A stretch of 64,000 nucleotides of DNA from Lachnospiraceae bacterium C10 (GCA_900100095.1 FMTN01000013.1:1-64000); one strand, 5' to 3'; counted from the first letter of the stretch, positions 7,975 to 17,421 are shown. Translations and numbers: made by a program. The notes: a model not told the origin generated them from the letters alone.

Positions 7975-8002
7975 CGAGACTTGAAAAGGAAAGAGGTAGA
8001 AG

Positions 8003-8764
8003 ATGATTAGAGCAATTATGAATGGTGCGAACGGTCATATGGGACAGGTGATTTCTCAGCTTTGCGCAGAGGATCAGGAAATTGAAATCGTAGCCGGAAT
8101 CGATCCGTTTGACGAGGGAAAGAATGCATATCCTGTTTTTGCCACACCACAGGAGTGTAATGTAGAAGCCGATGTTGTGATTGATTTTTCAAGCGCCAAG
8201 GCAGTGGATGATTTACTGGACTACAGTGTTGCAAAGCAGATTCCGGTGGTTTTATGCACGACCGGACTGTCTGAGGAGCAGCTTGCAAAAGTGGAGGAGA
8301 GTTCCAAAAAGGTGGCAATTCTTCGTTCTGCCAACATGTCTCTTGGCATCAACACCCTGCTTGACCTGTTAAAGAAGGCAACCAATGTATTTGCAGAGGC
8401 CGGCTTCGATGTTGAAATTGTTGAGGCGCATCACAATCAGAAGCTGGATGCACCGAGCGGTACAGCTGTGGCTTTGGCTGAATCCGTGAATGAGGCAGCA
8501 GGCGGACGTTATACTTATTGCTATGACCGTAGTCAGAGAAGAGAGAAGAGAAATCCGAACGAGATTGGAATGTCATCTATCCGTGGCGGCAATATTGTAG
8601 GAGAACATGAAGTGATCTTTGCCGGACTCGATGAGGTGATCACCTTTAAGCATCAGGCATTTTCTAAGAGTGTGTTCGGTAAGGGCGCCGTTGAGGCAGG
8701 AAAGTTCCTGGCAGGTAAGCCGGCAGGACTTTATGATATGCGGGATGTCATCGCGGCAAAATAA
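8003..8764 (+). CDS. dapB: 4-hydroxy-tetrahydrodipicolinate reductase
   Basis: A 253-aa NAD(P)H-dependent reductase, the next step after DapA. The N-terminal Rossmann start is MNGANGHMGQVI (slightly degenerate GxxGxMG), VIDFS is near residue 60, CTTGLS lies near 90, and the diagnostic EAHHNQKLDAPSGTA near 145 carries the catalytic His-His-Lys. AAAGAGG lies before ATG 8003. Operon-like spacing follows dapA. A terminator shared with trkH follows. Confidence 0.96.
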   Translation: MIRAIMNGANGHMGQVISQLCAEDQEIEIVAGIDPFDEGKNAYPVFATPQECNVEADVVIDFSSAKAVDDLLDYSVAKQIPVVLCTTGLSEEQLAKVEESSKKVAILRSANMSLGINTLLDLLKKATNVFAEAGFDVEIVEAHHNQKLDAPSGTAVALAESVNEAAGGRYTYCYDRSQRREKRNPNEIGMSSIRGGNIVGEHEVIFAGLDEVITFKHQAFSKSVFGKGAVEAGKFLAGKPAGLYDMRDVIAAK

Positions 8765-8804
8765 AAGAAAGCATGTAAAAGCAGGAAGATAAGAAGATAA
8801 AAAG

Positions 8805-8849
8805 AAGGCTGAAGACCTGAAGCATCATCAGGTTTTCAGCCTTTTTTTC
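8805..8849. terminator. Bidirectional terminator between dapB and trkH
   Basis: AAGGCTGAAGACCTGA pairs with TCAGGTTTTCAGCCTT, giving a ~16-bp stem with T7 on one side and A-rich sequence on the other, between convergent genes. Confidence 0.92.
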
Positions 8850-8862
8850 ATTTATCATCTTA

Positions 8863-10338
8863 TCATTTATCATTGCGACGTCTGCAACGTCTCTGCTGAA
8901 GCAGTTCCTTCCAGATGGATGGATGGAAGAGAATGATCAGCGGGAAGAGCTCAAGTCTTCCTGCCAGCATATCAATAATCATGATGATCTTGGACAGGTA
9001 GGACATATCGGCGTAGTTTGCACTCGGGCCGACCTTGTTCAGTCCGGGACCAATGTTATTGAAGGTGGCTGCCACAGCGGTAAAGCTTGTCTCGAGATCC
9101 TTTCCTTCAATGGATATGAGAAGTACTGACACAACAAAGATGGTCAGATAGGTGATCAGATAAACATTGACGGAACGAATGACTTCGTGCTCGATCGGCT
9201 CACCGTCCAGCTTGATCTTCTTAATACTCTTAGGATGAATATAAGAGTTTGCTTCCTTCAGGAAGGTCTTAAACATAATGATCAGTCGGGAGACCTTAAA
9301 TCCACCACCGGTCGATCCGGCACAGGCTCCGACAAACATAAGGAGCACCAGAACCGACTTTGACAGTGTCGGCCAGGTATTAAAGTCAGCCGTGGAATAT
9401 CCTGTCGTAGTGATGATACTGCCGACCTGGAAGGCGATGGTTCGAATCGCTTCACCGATGGTACGGAAGGTATCATGGATGTTTATAAAGATGACGAGGA
9501 TGGCGGCAAAGATAATACAAAAGTATGCCTTTACCTCTTCCATCGCAAAGCCTTTGCGCAGATTACGGTTTAATACAAAATAGTAGAAGTTAAAGTTCAC
9601 ACCGAACATGATCATGAAAATTGTGATGATCCACTGCTGTGCCGGTGTATAGGAGGCAACGGAGGAATTCAGTATTCCAAAGCCTCCTGTACCTGCGGTA
9701 CCAAAGGACATGCAAAGTGCGGTAAAAACATCCATGCCGGAGATGAGGAGTAGTACCGATTGAATTCCTGTCATGGACAGATAAATCATGTACAGGATGG
9801 TAGCCGTACTTCTCATTTTCGGAACCAGTTTGCCGACAGAAGGTCCCGGAGATTCTGCACGCATCAGATTGATATTGGTTCCTCCGGAAAGAGGAACAAT
9901 GGCGAGCAGGAAAACCAGAACACCCATGCCGCCAATCCAATGCGTAAAACTGCGCCAGATCAGGGTGGCGTGGGATAAAACTTCCACATCTGTCAGGATC
10001 GAAGCTCCTGTTGTCGTGAAACCGGAGGCAATCTCAAAAAGAGCATCGATAAAATGCGGTACCTCTCCGGTCAGGACAAGAGGAAGGGCACCCACAATGG
10101 AAATCATGATCCATGAAAGTGCCGTGATAATACAACCGTCCTTCAGATAGAAAGTTGTACGGTCCGGTTTCTTTTTACTGGTGATAAATCCCAGTAAGAA
10201 ACAAACAAAACCTACAGCCAGGTAGACAAACCCATCCCGCTCCTTGTAAATCATTCCCGTGATGAACGGGACAAGGAGTAAAAGGGATAGAAGGAGCAAC
10301 ACCTTGCCGAGGACAAAACGTATTACAGATTGATTCAT
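8863..10338 (-). CDS. trkH: Potassium uptake protein TrkH
   Basis: A 491-aa polytopic membrane protein with the four MPM pore-loop repeats of the Trk/Ktr family: SGFTTTGAS (~108-116), GTAGTGGFG (~213-221), TTTGYSTADF (~317) and FNNIGPGLN (~437), each giving a selectivity-filter glycine. The conserved SSTGGG-like element here reads CAGSTGGGFKV. It forms the K+ channel-like subunit gated by TrkA, whose gene lies 12 bases upstream on the same strand. Family length is normal. Confidence 0.96.
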   Translation of the reverse strand: MNQSVIRFVLGKVLLLLSLLLLVPFITGMIYKERDGFVYLAVGFVCFLLGFITSKKKPDRTTFYLKDGCIITALSWIMISIVGALPLVLTGEVPHFIDALFEIASGFTTTGASILTDVEVLSHATLIWRSFTHWIGGMGVLVFLLAIVPLSGGTNINLMRAESPGPSVGKLVPKMRSTATILYMIYLSMTGIQSVLLLISGMDVFTALCMSFGTAGTGGFGILNSSVASYTPAQQWIITIFMIMFGVNFNFYYFVLNRNLRKGFAMEEVKAYFCIIFAAILVIFINIHDTFRTIGEAIRTIAFQVGSIITTTGYSTADFNTWPTLSKSVLVLLMFVGACAGSTGGGFKVSRLIIMFKTFLKEANSYIHPKSIKKIKLDGEPIEHEVIRSVNVYLITYLTIFVVSVLLISIEGKDLETSFTAVAATFNNIGPGLNKVGPSANYADMSYLSKIIMIIDMLAGRLELFPLIILFHPSIWKELLQQRRCRRRNDK

Positions 10339-10350
10339 ACTCTCTCCTGA

Positions 10351-11742
10351 TTAAGCTAAAATATCAACCACATCATTGAAACCGGTGTGTGTTGTTACCA
10401 CCATTACCGTATCGCCGACTTCGATGGTATCGTTACCACTCGGGAAGATGATACGACCGTTACGGTTGATGAAGGAAACCATAAGATGATGACGAAGGGT
10501 CAGATCCTTGAGTGGTTTGCCTGTGACAGCGGAGCTGTGGCCAATCTGGAATTCAATGGCTTCCACCCGACCGTCATACATGTGGTAAAGGGTTTCAATA
10601 TTACTGTCCTTCGAAGCTCTCTTGGCACGAGCATATGCGATGATGGCTTCGGAGGTAATGATACGGGGATACACAACGCTGCCTAAATCCAGGGTGTTGA
10701 TTACGTTCTGGAAAGCAAAGCGATTGATCTTGGTAATCACTTTGGCATCGGATACCTGCTTCGCGTGGAGGGTCAGAAGAATGTTCTCTTCATCGATTCC
10801 GGTCAGAGGAACGAAGGAGTCAATGGTCTGAATTCCCTCTTCACGCAGAAGCTCGGCATCGGTTGCATCACCGTTGATAATGATAGCATTCGGAAGAAGA
10901 ACGGAGAGTTCTTCACAGCGCTTCTGGTCGCGCTCAATAATTTTAACATCAATGCCCTCACGCAGGAGCTGAGAAGCAAGATAAAAGGCAGCCTTACCAC
11001 CACCTACAATCATGCAGTTTCTTACGCTGGTGGTATGTATGCCAAGGGTTTTCAAGGCTTCACGTCCATTGTGACGGGATGTGACAAAGGAGACCACATC
11101 GTCCGCTTCGAAAACGAAGTTACCGTTTGGTATAACAACCTCACCCTTTCGCTCAACGCAGGTAAACAGAAGGTTTTCGGTTGCACGGGCTATGGAAAAA
11201 ACAGCTTTTCCAACCAGAGTGCAATCCGGCTTGATCTTGAATTTGATCATCTGTGCTTCTCCATGTGCAAATGAGTTGACCTCAAGTGCAGCAGGCAGGT
11301 ATAAAATACGGGCCGTCTCCATGGCAGCTTCCATTTCCGGATTGATAATCATAGCAAGACCCAGTCGGTCCCGCAGGTAGTTGATTTCACTGCTGTAGTC
11401 CGGTGTACGGACGCGGGCAATGGCAGCACAGTTACCCATACGGGTAGCTACAGTGCAGCATAAGAGATTAAGCTCGTCAGAGCCGGTGACAGCAATTAAA
11501 AGATCTGCATCATCAATGCCGGCTTCTTTTTGCACACTGTAACTTGCGCCATTACCGGTGTAGCCCATGACATCGTACTGATTCGTGAATTCTGAGATCT
11601 TCTGCTCATTGGAGTCGATGATGGTAATATCGTTTCCCTCGCGGGAAAGCTGGTCGATCAGAGTGGCACCGACTTTACCACATCCAACGATGATCACTCG
11701 CAGTGGAGTGATATCCGAGCCAAAATCTTTAAACCCAAACAT
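10351..11742 (-). CDS. trkA: Trk system regulatory subunit TrkA
   Basis: A 463-aa cytosolic protein made of two RCK halves. The first Rossmann motif is VIIVGCGKVGATL (residues ~16-28), and the second CMIVGGGKAAFYLA begins near 243. Each half is followed by a TrkA-C domain; VGDTVMVVTTHTGF lies near the C-terminus. It binds nucleotide and gates TrkH. The order on the minus strand is upp-trkA-trkH with short gaps, suggesting one transcript from the upp promoter, possibly with internal starts. Confidence 0.96.
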   Translation of the reverse strand: MFGFKDFGSDITPLRVIIVGCGKVGATLIDQLSREGNDITIIDSNEQKISEFTNQYDVMGYTGNGASYSVQKEAGIDDADLLIAVTGSDELNLLCCTVATRMGNCAAIARVRTPDYSSEINYLRDRLGLAMIINPEMEAAMETARILYLPAALEVNSFAHGEAQMIKFKIKPDCTLVGKAVFSIARATENLLFTCVERKGEVVIPNGNFVFEADDVVSFVTSRHNGREALKTLGIHTTSVRNCMIVGGGKAAFYLASQLLREGIDVKIIERDQKRCEELSVLLPNAIIINGDATDAELLREEGIQTIDSFVPLTGIDEENILLTLHAKQVSDAKVITKINRFAFQNVINTLDLGSVVYPRIITSEAIIAYARAKRASKDSNIETLYHMYDGRVEAIEFQIGHSSAVTGKPLKDLTLRHHLMVSFINRNGRIIFPSGNDTIEVGDTVMVVTTHTGFNDVVDILA

Positions 11743-11765
11743 ATTGTAAGTCTCCTCTTAGAATG

Positions 11766-12413
11766 TTAGATGGTACCGAAGATACGGTCTCCGGCATCGC
11801 CAAGACCCGGGCAGATATAAGCCTGCTCATTGAGCTGACGATCAAGATGTCCAACGTAGATCTGAATATCCGGATGATCCTTATGGAGTCTCTCCAGTCC
11901 TTCAGGAGCTGCAATGATGCACATGAATTTGATCTTCTTGCCGCCGTGCTGCTTGATGAAATCTACAGCAGCAGATCCGGAACCGCCGGTTGCAAGCATT
12001 GGATCCACAACGACGATGGTACGCTGCTCGATTGGATCAGGGAGCTTGCAGTAGTACTCCTGTGGCTCATGTGTCTCAGGGTCACGGTAAAGACCTACAT
12101 GACCTACCTTGGCTGTTGGCACAAGGGAGAGAACACCATCAACCATTCCAAGTCCGGCACGAAGGATTGGAACGATCGCAAGCTTTTTACCGGAAATCAT
12201 TGGTGTCATGCATTTCTCGATTGGAGTCTCAACTTCAACGTCCTCCAAAGGGAGGTCACTTAAGGCTTCAAAGCCCTCTAACATTGCAATCTCACCAACT
12301 AACTTACGGAATTCGTTTGTTCCACAGTTCTTGTCACGAAGTCTGGAAATCTTGTGCTGGATCAGCGGGTGTGTCATGATTTTAATGTTTTCAACATTGG
12401 AAAAATCTGCCAT
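11766..12413 (-). CDS. upp: Uracil phosphoribosyltransferase
   Basis: A 215-aa enzyme converting uracil and PRPP to UMP. It opens with [22 protein letters not shown], as the family does. [14 protein letters not shown] lies near residue 80, the PRPP loop [12 protein letters not shown] near 130, and [16 protein letters not shown] is the C-terminal uracil-binding segment. The divergent neighbour encodes a uracil permease, so uptake and salvage share one intergenic region. Confidence 0.97.
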   Translation of the reverse strand: MADFSNVENIKIMTHPLIQHKISRLRDKNCGTNEFRKLVGEIAMLEGFEALSDLPLEDVEVETPIEKCMTPMISGKKLAIVPILRAGLGMVDGVLSLVPTAKVGHVGLYRDPETHEPQEYYCKLPDPIEQRTIVVVDPMLATGGSGSAAVDFIKQHGGKKIKFMCIIAAPEGLERLHKDHPDIQIYVGHLDRQLNEQAYICPGLGDAGDRIFGTI

Positions 12414-12477
12414 TAGGGCCTCCTTTTGTTTACTTAATAAAATAGGTTATTGTGTGGCTATTGTAAAAGCCCAAAAT

Positions 12478-12506
12478 ATTATAGGACAGACCCATATGGA
12501 AATCAA
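12478..12506 (-). promoter_or_regulatory. upp promoter (minus strand)
   Basis: Reading the minus strand: TTGATT (12506-12501), 17-base spacer, TATAAT (12483-12478). The -10 is a perfect match. It is divergent from the permease promoter. Confidence 0.72.
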
Positions 12507-12522
12507 CAGACAATAATTCATC

Positions 12523-12551
12523 TTGTCATTGAGCAAAGAAACAACTATAAT
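12523..12551 (+). promoter_or_regulatory. Promoter of the uracil permease gene
   Basis: TTGTCA (12523-12528), 17-base spacer and TATAAT (12546-12551), 40 bases before the coding start. No PyrR-type attenuator structure is evident in the short leader. Confidence 0.78.
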
Positions 12552-12590
12552 TCATGCGAGACTCAATTGTTTTTATAATGGGAGGAAAGT

Positions 12591-13958
12591 ATGGATTTAA
12601 AAACAGGCGCCATAAAAGATGCAAAGCAGCTAGGGCTACCAAGAATGTTGCTTCTGGGATTACAGCATATGTTTGCGATGTTCGGAGCGACTATTCTGGT
12701 GCCGATCCTTGTAAATGATACCTTCAAGGGTCAGGGAATTTCCGTTCAGGTAACATTGTTTGCTGCCGGTGTCGGAACATTGTTATTTCACCTTATTACA
12801 AAAGGAAAGGTTCCAGCATTCCTTGGTTCCTCCTTTGCGTTCCTCGGAGGTTTTGCAACCATTGCGAATTTGAACACGGGAATTTATGCTGATATGACAA
12901 TGGGAGAAAAGGTTCCGTACGCATGTGGTGGAATTGTAGTGGCAGGTCTTCTGTATTTTGTTCTTGCATTGATTATCCGCCTTGTCGGTGTGACAAAGGT
13001 TATGCGGTTTTTACCACCGGTGGTTACCGGACCGATTATTATCTGTATCGGACTTTCACTGGCACCGTCCGCTGTGTCAAATGCTTCTATTAATCCTATT
13101 CTTGCAATCATAGCCTTTGCGGTTATCGTTATTTTCAACATCTGGGGCAAGGGAATGTTCAAGATTATTCCTATTTTAATGGGTGTTGTTATTTCTTACA
13201 TCTGTGCATTGATTTTTAATGCAGTTGGAATGACCAATATGGATGGTTCCGCTATTCTTGATTTTTCGACTGCTGCACATGATAAGTTGATCAGTATTCA
13301 GCCATTTGTATTATGTAAGTTTGATATTACAGCCATTCTTGTTATGGCACCGATTGCCATTGCAACCATGATGGAGCATATTGGAGATATTTCTGCCATC
13401 TCTGCAACCGTCGGAGAGAATTTTATCGAAGATCCGGGACTTAACCGTACCCTGATTGGTGATGGTGTGGCGACAGCTTTTGCAGGTCTGATCGGTGGAC
13501 CGGCTAACACAACCTATGGAGAGAACACCGGTGTGTTAGAGCTTTCTCATGTACATGATCCAAAGGTAATCCGTCTTGCTGCTGTCTATGCAATCGTTTT
13601 ATCCTTCTTCCCGGCTGTAGCTGATCTGATCGGATCCATGCCGAAATCCATTATCGGAGGTGTCAGCTTCATCCTCTACGGAATGATTTCAGCAATCGGT
13701 GTACGTAACGTGGTTGAGAATAAGGTGGATTTTGCAAAATCAAGAAATCTGATCATTGCAGCTGTTATCCTGGTAACAGGTCTTGGATTTTCCGATGGCT
13801 TGACCTTTACGGTTTCAGGAACATCCGTTACCCTGACATCGCTTGCGCTTGCAGCGATCTTTGGTGTTGTATTAAACGCCATCCTTCCGGGAAATGATTA
13901 TATCTTCCGTTCCAAGGAAGAAAAGGATGAATCCGAGCTGTCAAAAATCAGGATGTAA
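12591..13958 (+). CDS. uraA: Uracil permease (NCS2 family, UraA/PyrP type)
   Basis: A 455-aa protein with about 14 hydrophobic segments. It opens with LLLGLQHMFAMFGATILVPIL, diagnostic for uracil-type NCS2 carriers. PPVVTGPIIICIGLSLA lies near residue 140, EHIGDISAIS near 262 and the NCS2 signature GGPANTTYGENTGVL near 302. It imports uracil by proton symport, feeding Upp on the divergent strand. GGGAGG lies before ATG 12591. Length is normal. Confidence 0.95.
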   Translation: MDLKTGAIKDAKQLGLPRMLLLGLQHMFAMFGATILVPILVNDTFKGQGISVQVTLFAAGVGTLLFHLITKGKVPAFLGSSFAFLGGFATIANLNTGIYADMTMGEKVPYACGGIVVAGLLYFVLALIIRLVGVTKVMRFLPPVVTGPIIICIGLSLAPSAVSNASINPILAIIAFAVIVIFNIWGKGMFKIIPILMGVVISYICALIFNAVGMTNMDGSAILDFSTAAHDKLISIQPFVLCKFDITAILVMAPIAIATMMEHIGDISAISATVGENFIEDPGLNRTLIGDGVATAFAGLIGGPANTTYGENTGVLELSHVHDPKVIRLAAVYAIVLSFFPAVADLIGSMPKSIIGGVSFILYGMISAIGVRNVVENKVDFAKSRNLIIAAVILVTGLGFSDGLTFTVSGTSVTLTSLALAAIFGVVLNAILPGNDYIFRSKEEKDESELSKIRM

Positions 13959-14063
13959 GGAAGAATGCTTTTTGTGAGAATTTTTTCGTTGGTTTTGTCC
14001 ATTGTGTATTGATAGAACCTAATCTATAATGGTCAATAATTGTAACGAGTGATTTCCCTGCCG

Positions 14064-14203
14064 CTTTTTTGTATAACAACGAGCCAAGGTTCCGTCTGCA
14101 AGTTTGCTTGCGAGAGGGACTTTGGCGACTGTAGAACACGAAAGGCTTTGCCTTGAGGTGTGAAACAGAGTTGCAATCGAGTAGGAGCCAGCCTACACGA
14201 TTG
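14064..14203. repeat. Dispersed repeat copy 2 and hairpins in the guaA leader
   Basis: The first ~48 bases repeat the element at 2569-2616. Here the outer arms are intact: CCAAGGTTCC (from 14084) can pair with GGGACTTTGG (ending 14125) around GCAAG/CTTGC. Two further hairpins follow: AAGGCTTTGCCTT (14142-14154) and CAATCG-GTAGG against CCTAC-CGATTG (14174-14203). No known purine riboswitch consensus is visible. The function of the leader is unknown. Confidence 0.6.
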
Positions 14204-14246
14204 AGAATCTGAGGCAGGGAAACTTCTATGAATGAAGGAGAAAAGA

Positions 14247-15821
14247 ATGGAGCAGGAAAAGGTCATCGTTATTGACTTTGGCGGACAGTACAATCAGTTG
14301 GTTGCCCGTCGTGTCCGAGAGAATAACGTATACTGTGAAATTTATTCCTACCGTACCGATTTAAGTAAGATCAAGGAGATGAATCCGAAGGGAATCATCC
14401 TGACCGGTGGTCCGAACAGTGTGTACGAGGAAGGTGCGGCAACATGCAGCAGAGAACTGTTTGAACTGGGAATTCCGGTTCTTGGACTTTGCTACGGTGC
14501 ACAGCTTATGATGCATGTGCTTGGCGGTAAGGTTGAAAGAGCAGCCGATCGTGAGTATGGTAAGACAGAGTGTCATACGGATACATCCTCAGCCTTGTTT
14601 GCTGATGTTCACGAGACAACGACAGTATGGATGAGTCATTTTGACTATATCAGTCAGATGGCAGATGGTTTCCGTGAGGTTGCACACACCGACAACTGTC
14701 CGGTGGCGGCAGCAGAGAATCCGGAGGCCGGACTTTATGCAATCCAGTTCCATCCGGAGGTTCTTCATTCGGTAGAAGGTAATAAGATGCTTCGTAACTT
14801 CGTTCGAAATATCTGTGGATGCGCCGGAACATGGAAGATGGATTCCTTTGTAGAGACAACCATTAAGGAGATCCGTCAGAAGGTTGGTGACGGCAAGGTA
14901 TTGCTTGCACTCTCCGGTGGTGTTGATTCATCGGTTGCAGCAGGCCTTCTGGCGAAGGCTATCGGTAAGCAGCTGACTTGTGTATTTGTAGACCATGGTC
15001 TGCTCCGTAAGAACGAGGGAGATGAGGTCGAGGCTGTTTTCGGTGAGAAGGGTCAGTTTGACTTGAACTTCATCCGTGTGAATGCCCAGGATCGTTATTA
15101 TGCAAAGCTTGCCGGTGTAACAGAGCCGGAGGCAAAGCGTAAGATTATCGGTGAGGAATTCATCCGCGTCTTTGAAGAAGAGGCGAAGAAAATCGGAGCT
15201 GTGGATTATCTGGCACAGGGTACGATTTATCCGGATGTGGTTGAGTCAGGCCTTGGCGGAGAGTCTGCTGTAATCAAGTCTCACCACAATGTGGGAGGTC
15301 TTCCTGACTTCGTTGATTTCAAGGAGATCATCGAGCCTCTGCGTAACCTGTTCAAGGATGAGGTGCGTAACGCAGGCCTTGAGCTCGGTATTCCGGAGCG
15401 TCTGGTATTCCGTCAGCCATTCCCGGGCCCGGGACTTGGAATTCGTATCATCGGTGAGGTCAACGCGAAGAAGGTTGCCATCGTGCAGGATGCCGATGCA
15501 ATCTACCGTGAAGAGGTCGACCGTGCAGCAGAGGAGTACAAGAAGGCAAACGGCCAGGCTCCATCCTGGAAGCCGGACCAGTACTTTGCAGCACTTACCA
15601 ATATGCGTTCCGTTGGTGTCATGGGTGACGAGAGAACCTATGACTACGCTGTAGCACTTCGCGCTGTCAAGACCATCGACTTCATGACAGCAGAAGCAGC
15701 GGATCTTCCTTTTGAAGTATTGCAGAAGGTTATGAGCAGAATTATCAATGAGGTACGCGGGGTCAACCGTGTATTCTACGATCTGACAAGTAAGCCACCT
15801 GGAACGATTGAGATGGAGTGA
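14247..15821 (+). CDS. guaA: GMP synthase (glutamine-hydrolysing)
   Basis: A 524-aa enzyme making GMP from XMP. The class I glutamine amidotransferase domain shows GLCYGAQLM (nucleophile Cys ~82) and FHPEVLHS (His/Glu ~170). The ATP-pyrophosphatase motif [16 protein letters not shown] is near 225, and the C-terminal dimerisation domain ends in the invariant [13 protein letters not shown] 14247 is chosen because AAGGAG at 14235-14240 would be overlapped by the in-frame ATG at 14232. The coding sequence is intact, although the mobile element begins immediately downstream. Confidence 0.97.
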   Translation: MEQEKVIVIDFGGQYNQLVARRVRENNVYCEIYSYRTDLSKIKEMNPKGIILTGGPNSVYEEGAATCSRELFELGIPVLGLCYGAQLMMHVLGGKVERAADREYGKTECHTDTSSALFADVHETTTVWMSHFDYISQMADGFREVAHTDNCPVAAAENPEAGLYAIQFHPEVLHSVEGNKMLRNFVRNICGCAGTWKMDSFVETTIKEIRQKVGDGKVLLALSGGVDSSVAAGLLAKAIGKQLTCVFVDHGLLRKNEGDEVEAVFGEKGQFDLNFIRVNAQDRYYAKLAGVTEPEAKRKIIGEEFIRVFEEEAKKIGAVDYLAQGTIYPDVVESGLGGESAVIKSHHNVGGLPDFVDFKEIIEPLRNLFKDEVRNAGLELGIPERLVFRQPFPGPGLGIRIIGEVNAKKVAIVQDADAIYREEVDRAAEEYKKANGQAPSWKPDQYFAALTNMRSVGVMGDERTYDYAVALRAVKTIDFMTAEAADLPFEVLQKVMSRIINEVRGVNRVFYDLTSKPPGTIEME

Positions 15822-15836
15822 CCTGTAAGTGGCTTA
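15791..15836. other. Probable attachment site (attL) at the guaA 3' end
   Basis: TAAGCCAC (15791-15798) and GTGGCTTA (15829-15836) form an 8-bp inverted repeat around the guaA stop codon, the geometry expected of a tyrosine-recombinase core with arm-like half-sites. The 3' end of guaA is a recognised insertion point for genomic islands, and an integrase gene pointing away from guaA starts 500 bases on. The second copy (attR) would lie beyond the window, so the direct repeat cannot be checked here. Confidence 0.45.
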
Positions 15837-15867
15837 GAGGTTAGCTTCAAAAATCCAGTATTTTCAA

Positions 15868-15910
15868 GGCCTGAGGCCGTGTGAAATAACACGGTTTCAG
15901 GTCTTTTTTT
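15868..15910 (+). terminator. Intrinsic terminator downstream of guaA
   Basis: GGCCTGAGGCCGTGT pairs with AACACGGTTTCAGGTC around a short loop, followed by T7. If the attachment core is at the guaA stop codon, this terminator belongs to the element and keeps guaA transcription out of the integrase genes. Confidence 0.88.
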
Positions 15911-16045
15911 GGTCATCGCTTCTAATATGCTTCTATTTTTTTCTGAAAGAAGCAGAAGCGAAATAACTCCAATTAAAGAGTCCAATTCTGTTTCTTATCT
16001 TTTATTTTCCACAGATTTCAAAAAAATAAAAAATTTTTGCTGAGA

Positions 16046-16082
16046 TTTAGTAATGAGCAAAAAACCACCCCAAATGTAATAC
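16046..16082 (+). promoter_or_regulatory. Conserved 37-bp element motif, copy 1 (before xis-int)
   Basis: TTTAGTAATGAGC, six variable bases, then CCACCCCAAATGTAAT. This is the first of five copies with the same internal spacing (others at 38496, 41181, 44915 and 55364), each on the + strand just before the first gene of an element module. It ends 33 bases before the excisionase-like start. Confidence 0.75.
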
Positions 16083-16115
16083 GAAAGAAAAAATTCGTAA
16101 TCGGAGGTGGAAGAT

Positions 16116-16337
16116 ATGTTTGAATGCAGAACATTTATCACAGTAAAAGAAATCGGCGAAGTACTCGGTGTTTCTGAATCTAAGTCTTATGGAATAGTTC
16201 GCGATTTGAATAAGGAGCTTGCTGATAAAGGATACATGGTTATCCCGGGAAGAGTCAGCAGGAAATATTTCGAAGAGCGTTTCTATGGAGTAGAAAACGA
16301 AACAGAAGTAAAGGAGGTACAACATGCCGGCAAATAG
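16116..16337 (+). CDS. Small excisionase-like DNA-binding protein
   Basis: A 73-aa protein. ATG 16116 fits CGGAGGTGG upstream; the GTG at 16107 lies inside that site. The segment FITVKEIGEVLGVSESKSYGIVRDLNKEL forms a winged-helix or MerR/Xis-type helix-turn-helix, and the rest is a short basic tail. Its last codons overlap the integrase start by 14 bases, the usual arrangement of xis-int pairs. A role in directing excision is inference from size, fold and position. Confidence 0.7.
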   Translation: MFECRTFITVKEIGEVLGVSESKSYGIVRDLNKELADKGYMVIPGRVSRKYFEERFYGVENETEVKEVQHAGK

Positions 16338-17421
16338 GGATAAAAAGACAGGCAAGTGGAACTGCCAGTTCTATTACACTGATTGGACAGGAAAAAAGGT
16401 CAAGAAGATGAAGCGTGGCTTTGAGACCAAAAAGGAAGCTCAAGATTGGGAGCGACACTTCAAATTGGAAAAAGCCAGTAGCTTAGACATGACCTTCGGA
16501 GATTTTTACAGACGTTATGAAGCGGATGTAAAGCCTAAGGTAAGGGAAAATACTTGGCAGTCAAAAGTCTGGGTGATTGAAAAAAAGATTCTTCCATATT
16601 TTAAGGATCTTGTGATGAGAGATATCACTCCGCGAGACGTTCTTGCTTGGCAGAACGAGATGCGGAAGATGGAATCGAAAGATGGAAATAGTTTTAAGGG
16701 AACCTATCTTAGAAAGATGCAGGCAGAGCTATCAGCTATTTTCAACCATGCTGTTAAGTATTATGAGCTGCCAAAGAATCCAGCAGTGATTGCAGGACCA
16801 CTAGGACAGCATAATGCAGATGAAATGTTGTTTTGGACCAAAGAGGAGTACATGAGATTTATTCCCACTATGGCAAACAAGACATACTCATATATGGCAT
16901 TTGAAATGCTTTATTGGTGTGGTCTCCGTATGGGAGAACTCTTAGCACTTACTCCGGCTGATTTTGACTTTGATAGAAATAACGTTTCTATTACAAAGTC
17001 ATATCAGAGAATTAAGGGCGAGGATGTAATAACGAAGCCAAAGACTAAGAAGAGTGTCAGGGTTATTAAGATGCCTGAAATGGTTGCCATGGAGATGCAG
17101 GATTTCATCAATAGCATTTATGGTATTGAGCCTTCAGACAGAATCTTTGTACTTTCAAAATCATATTTGCATCATGAAATGGACAGAGGCGTTAAGGCAA
17201 GTGGAGTAAAGAGGATTCGTATCCATGATCTCAGACATAGCCATGTATCACTTCTTATAGATATGGGATTTTCGGCTGTGGCTATCGGAAATAGAGTGGG
17301 TCATGAAAGTGCAGAGATTACATATCGTTATGCACATATGATGCCATCTATTCAGGATGATATGGCTGAGGCTCTTGATGAAGAGTGGAAGGAGGGATTC
17401 GATGTCAGCGAAGAATCTTGA
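16324..17421 (+). CDS. Tyrosine integrase of the element
   Basis: A 365-aa site-specific recombinase. An N-terminal arm-binding region (residues 1-60, WNCQFYYTDWTGKKVKKMKRG) precedes a core-binding helical domain (~60-165). The catalytic domain shows the first arginine in CGLRMGELLAL (~200), HDLRHSHVSLL (~301) with the second H-x-x-R, GHES (~327), and the nucleophile in YRYAHM (~335). It belongs to the Tn916/phage integrase group. Position next to the 3' end of guaA makes it the likely enzyme for integration there. Confidence 0.93.
   Translation: MPANRDKKTGKWNCQFYYTDWTGKKVKKMKRGFETKKEAQDWERHFKLEKASSLDMTFGDFYRRYEADVKPKVRENTWQSKVWVIEKKILPYFKDLVMRDITPRDVLAWQNEMRKMESKDGNSFKGTYLRKMQAELSAIFNHAVKYYELPKNPAVIAGPLGQHNADEMLFWTKEEYMRFIPTMANKTYSYMAFEMLYWCGLRMGELLALTPADFDFDRNNVSITKSYQRIKGEDVITKPKTKKSVRVIKMPEMVAMEMQDFINSIYGIEPSDRIFVLSKSYLHHEMDRGVKASGVKRIRIHDLRHSHVSLLIDMGFSAVAIGNRVGHESAEITYRYAHMMPSIQDDMAEALDEEWKEGFDVSEES

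Noticed and set aside
13959..14246. Purine riboswitch before guaA
   Set aside because: The hairpins do not contain the purine-aptamer core or its three-way-junction consensus; a dispersed repeat explains most of the leader.
14232..14246. Upstream ATG of guaA at 14232
   Set aside because: Its codons overlap the AAGGAG site that serves ATG 14247, and GuaA homologs start at the latter.
15916..15961. TCGCTTCT...AGAAGCGA inverted repeat as the element terminus
   Set aside because: It is an 8-bp match after the guaA terminator with a ~30-base gap. It may be an integrase arm site, but nothing distinguishes it from chance, so it is not listed as a feature.
16046..16082. The 37-bp motif as an ordinary sigma-A promoter
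   Set aside because: A plausible -10 (TGTAWT) exists, but the bases 17 upstream read AATGAG, not TTGACA, and conservation extends far beyond promoter boxes.
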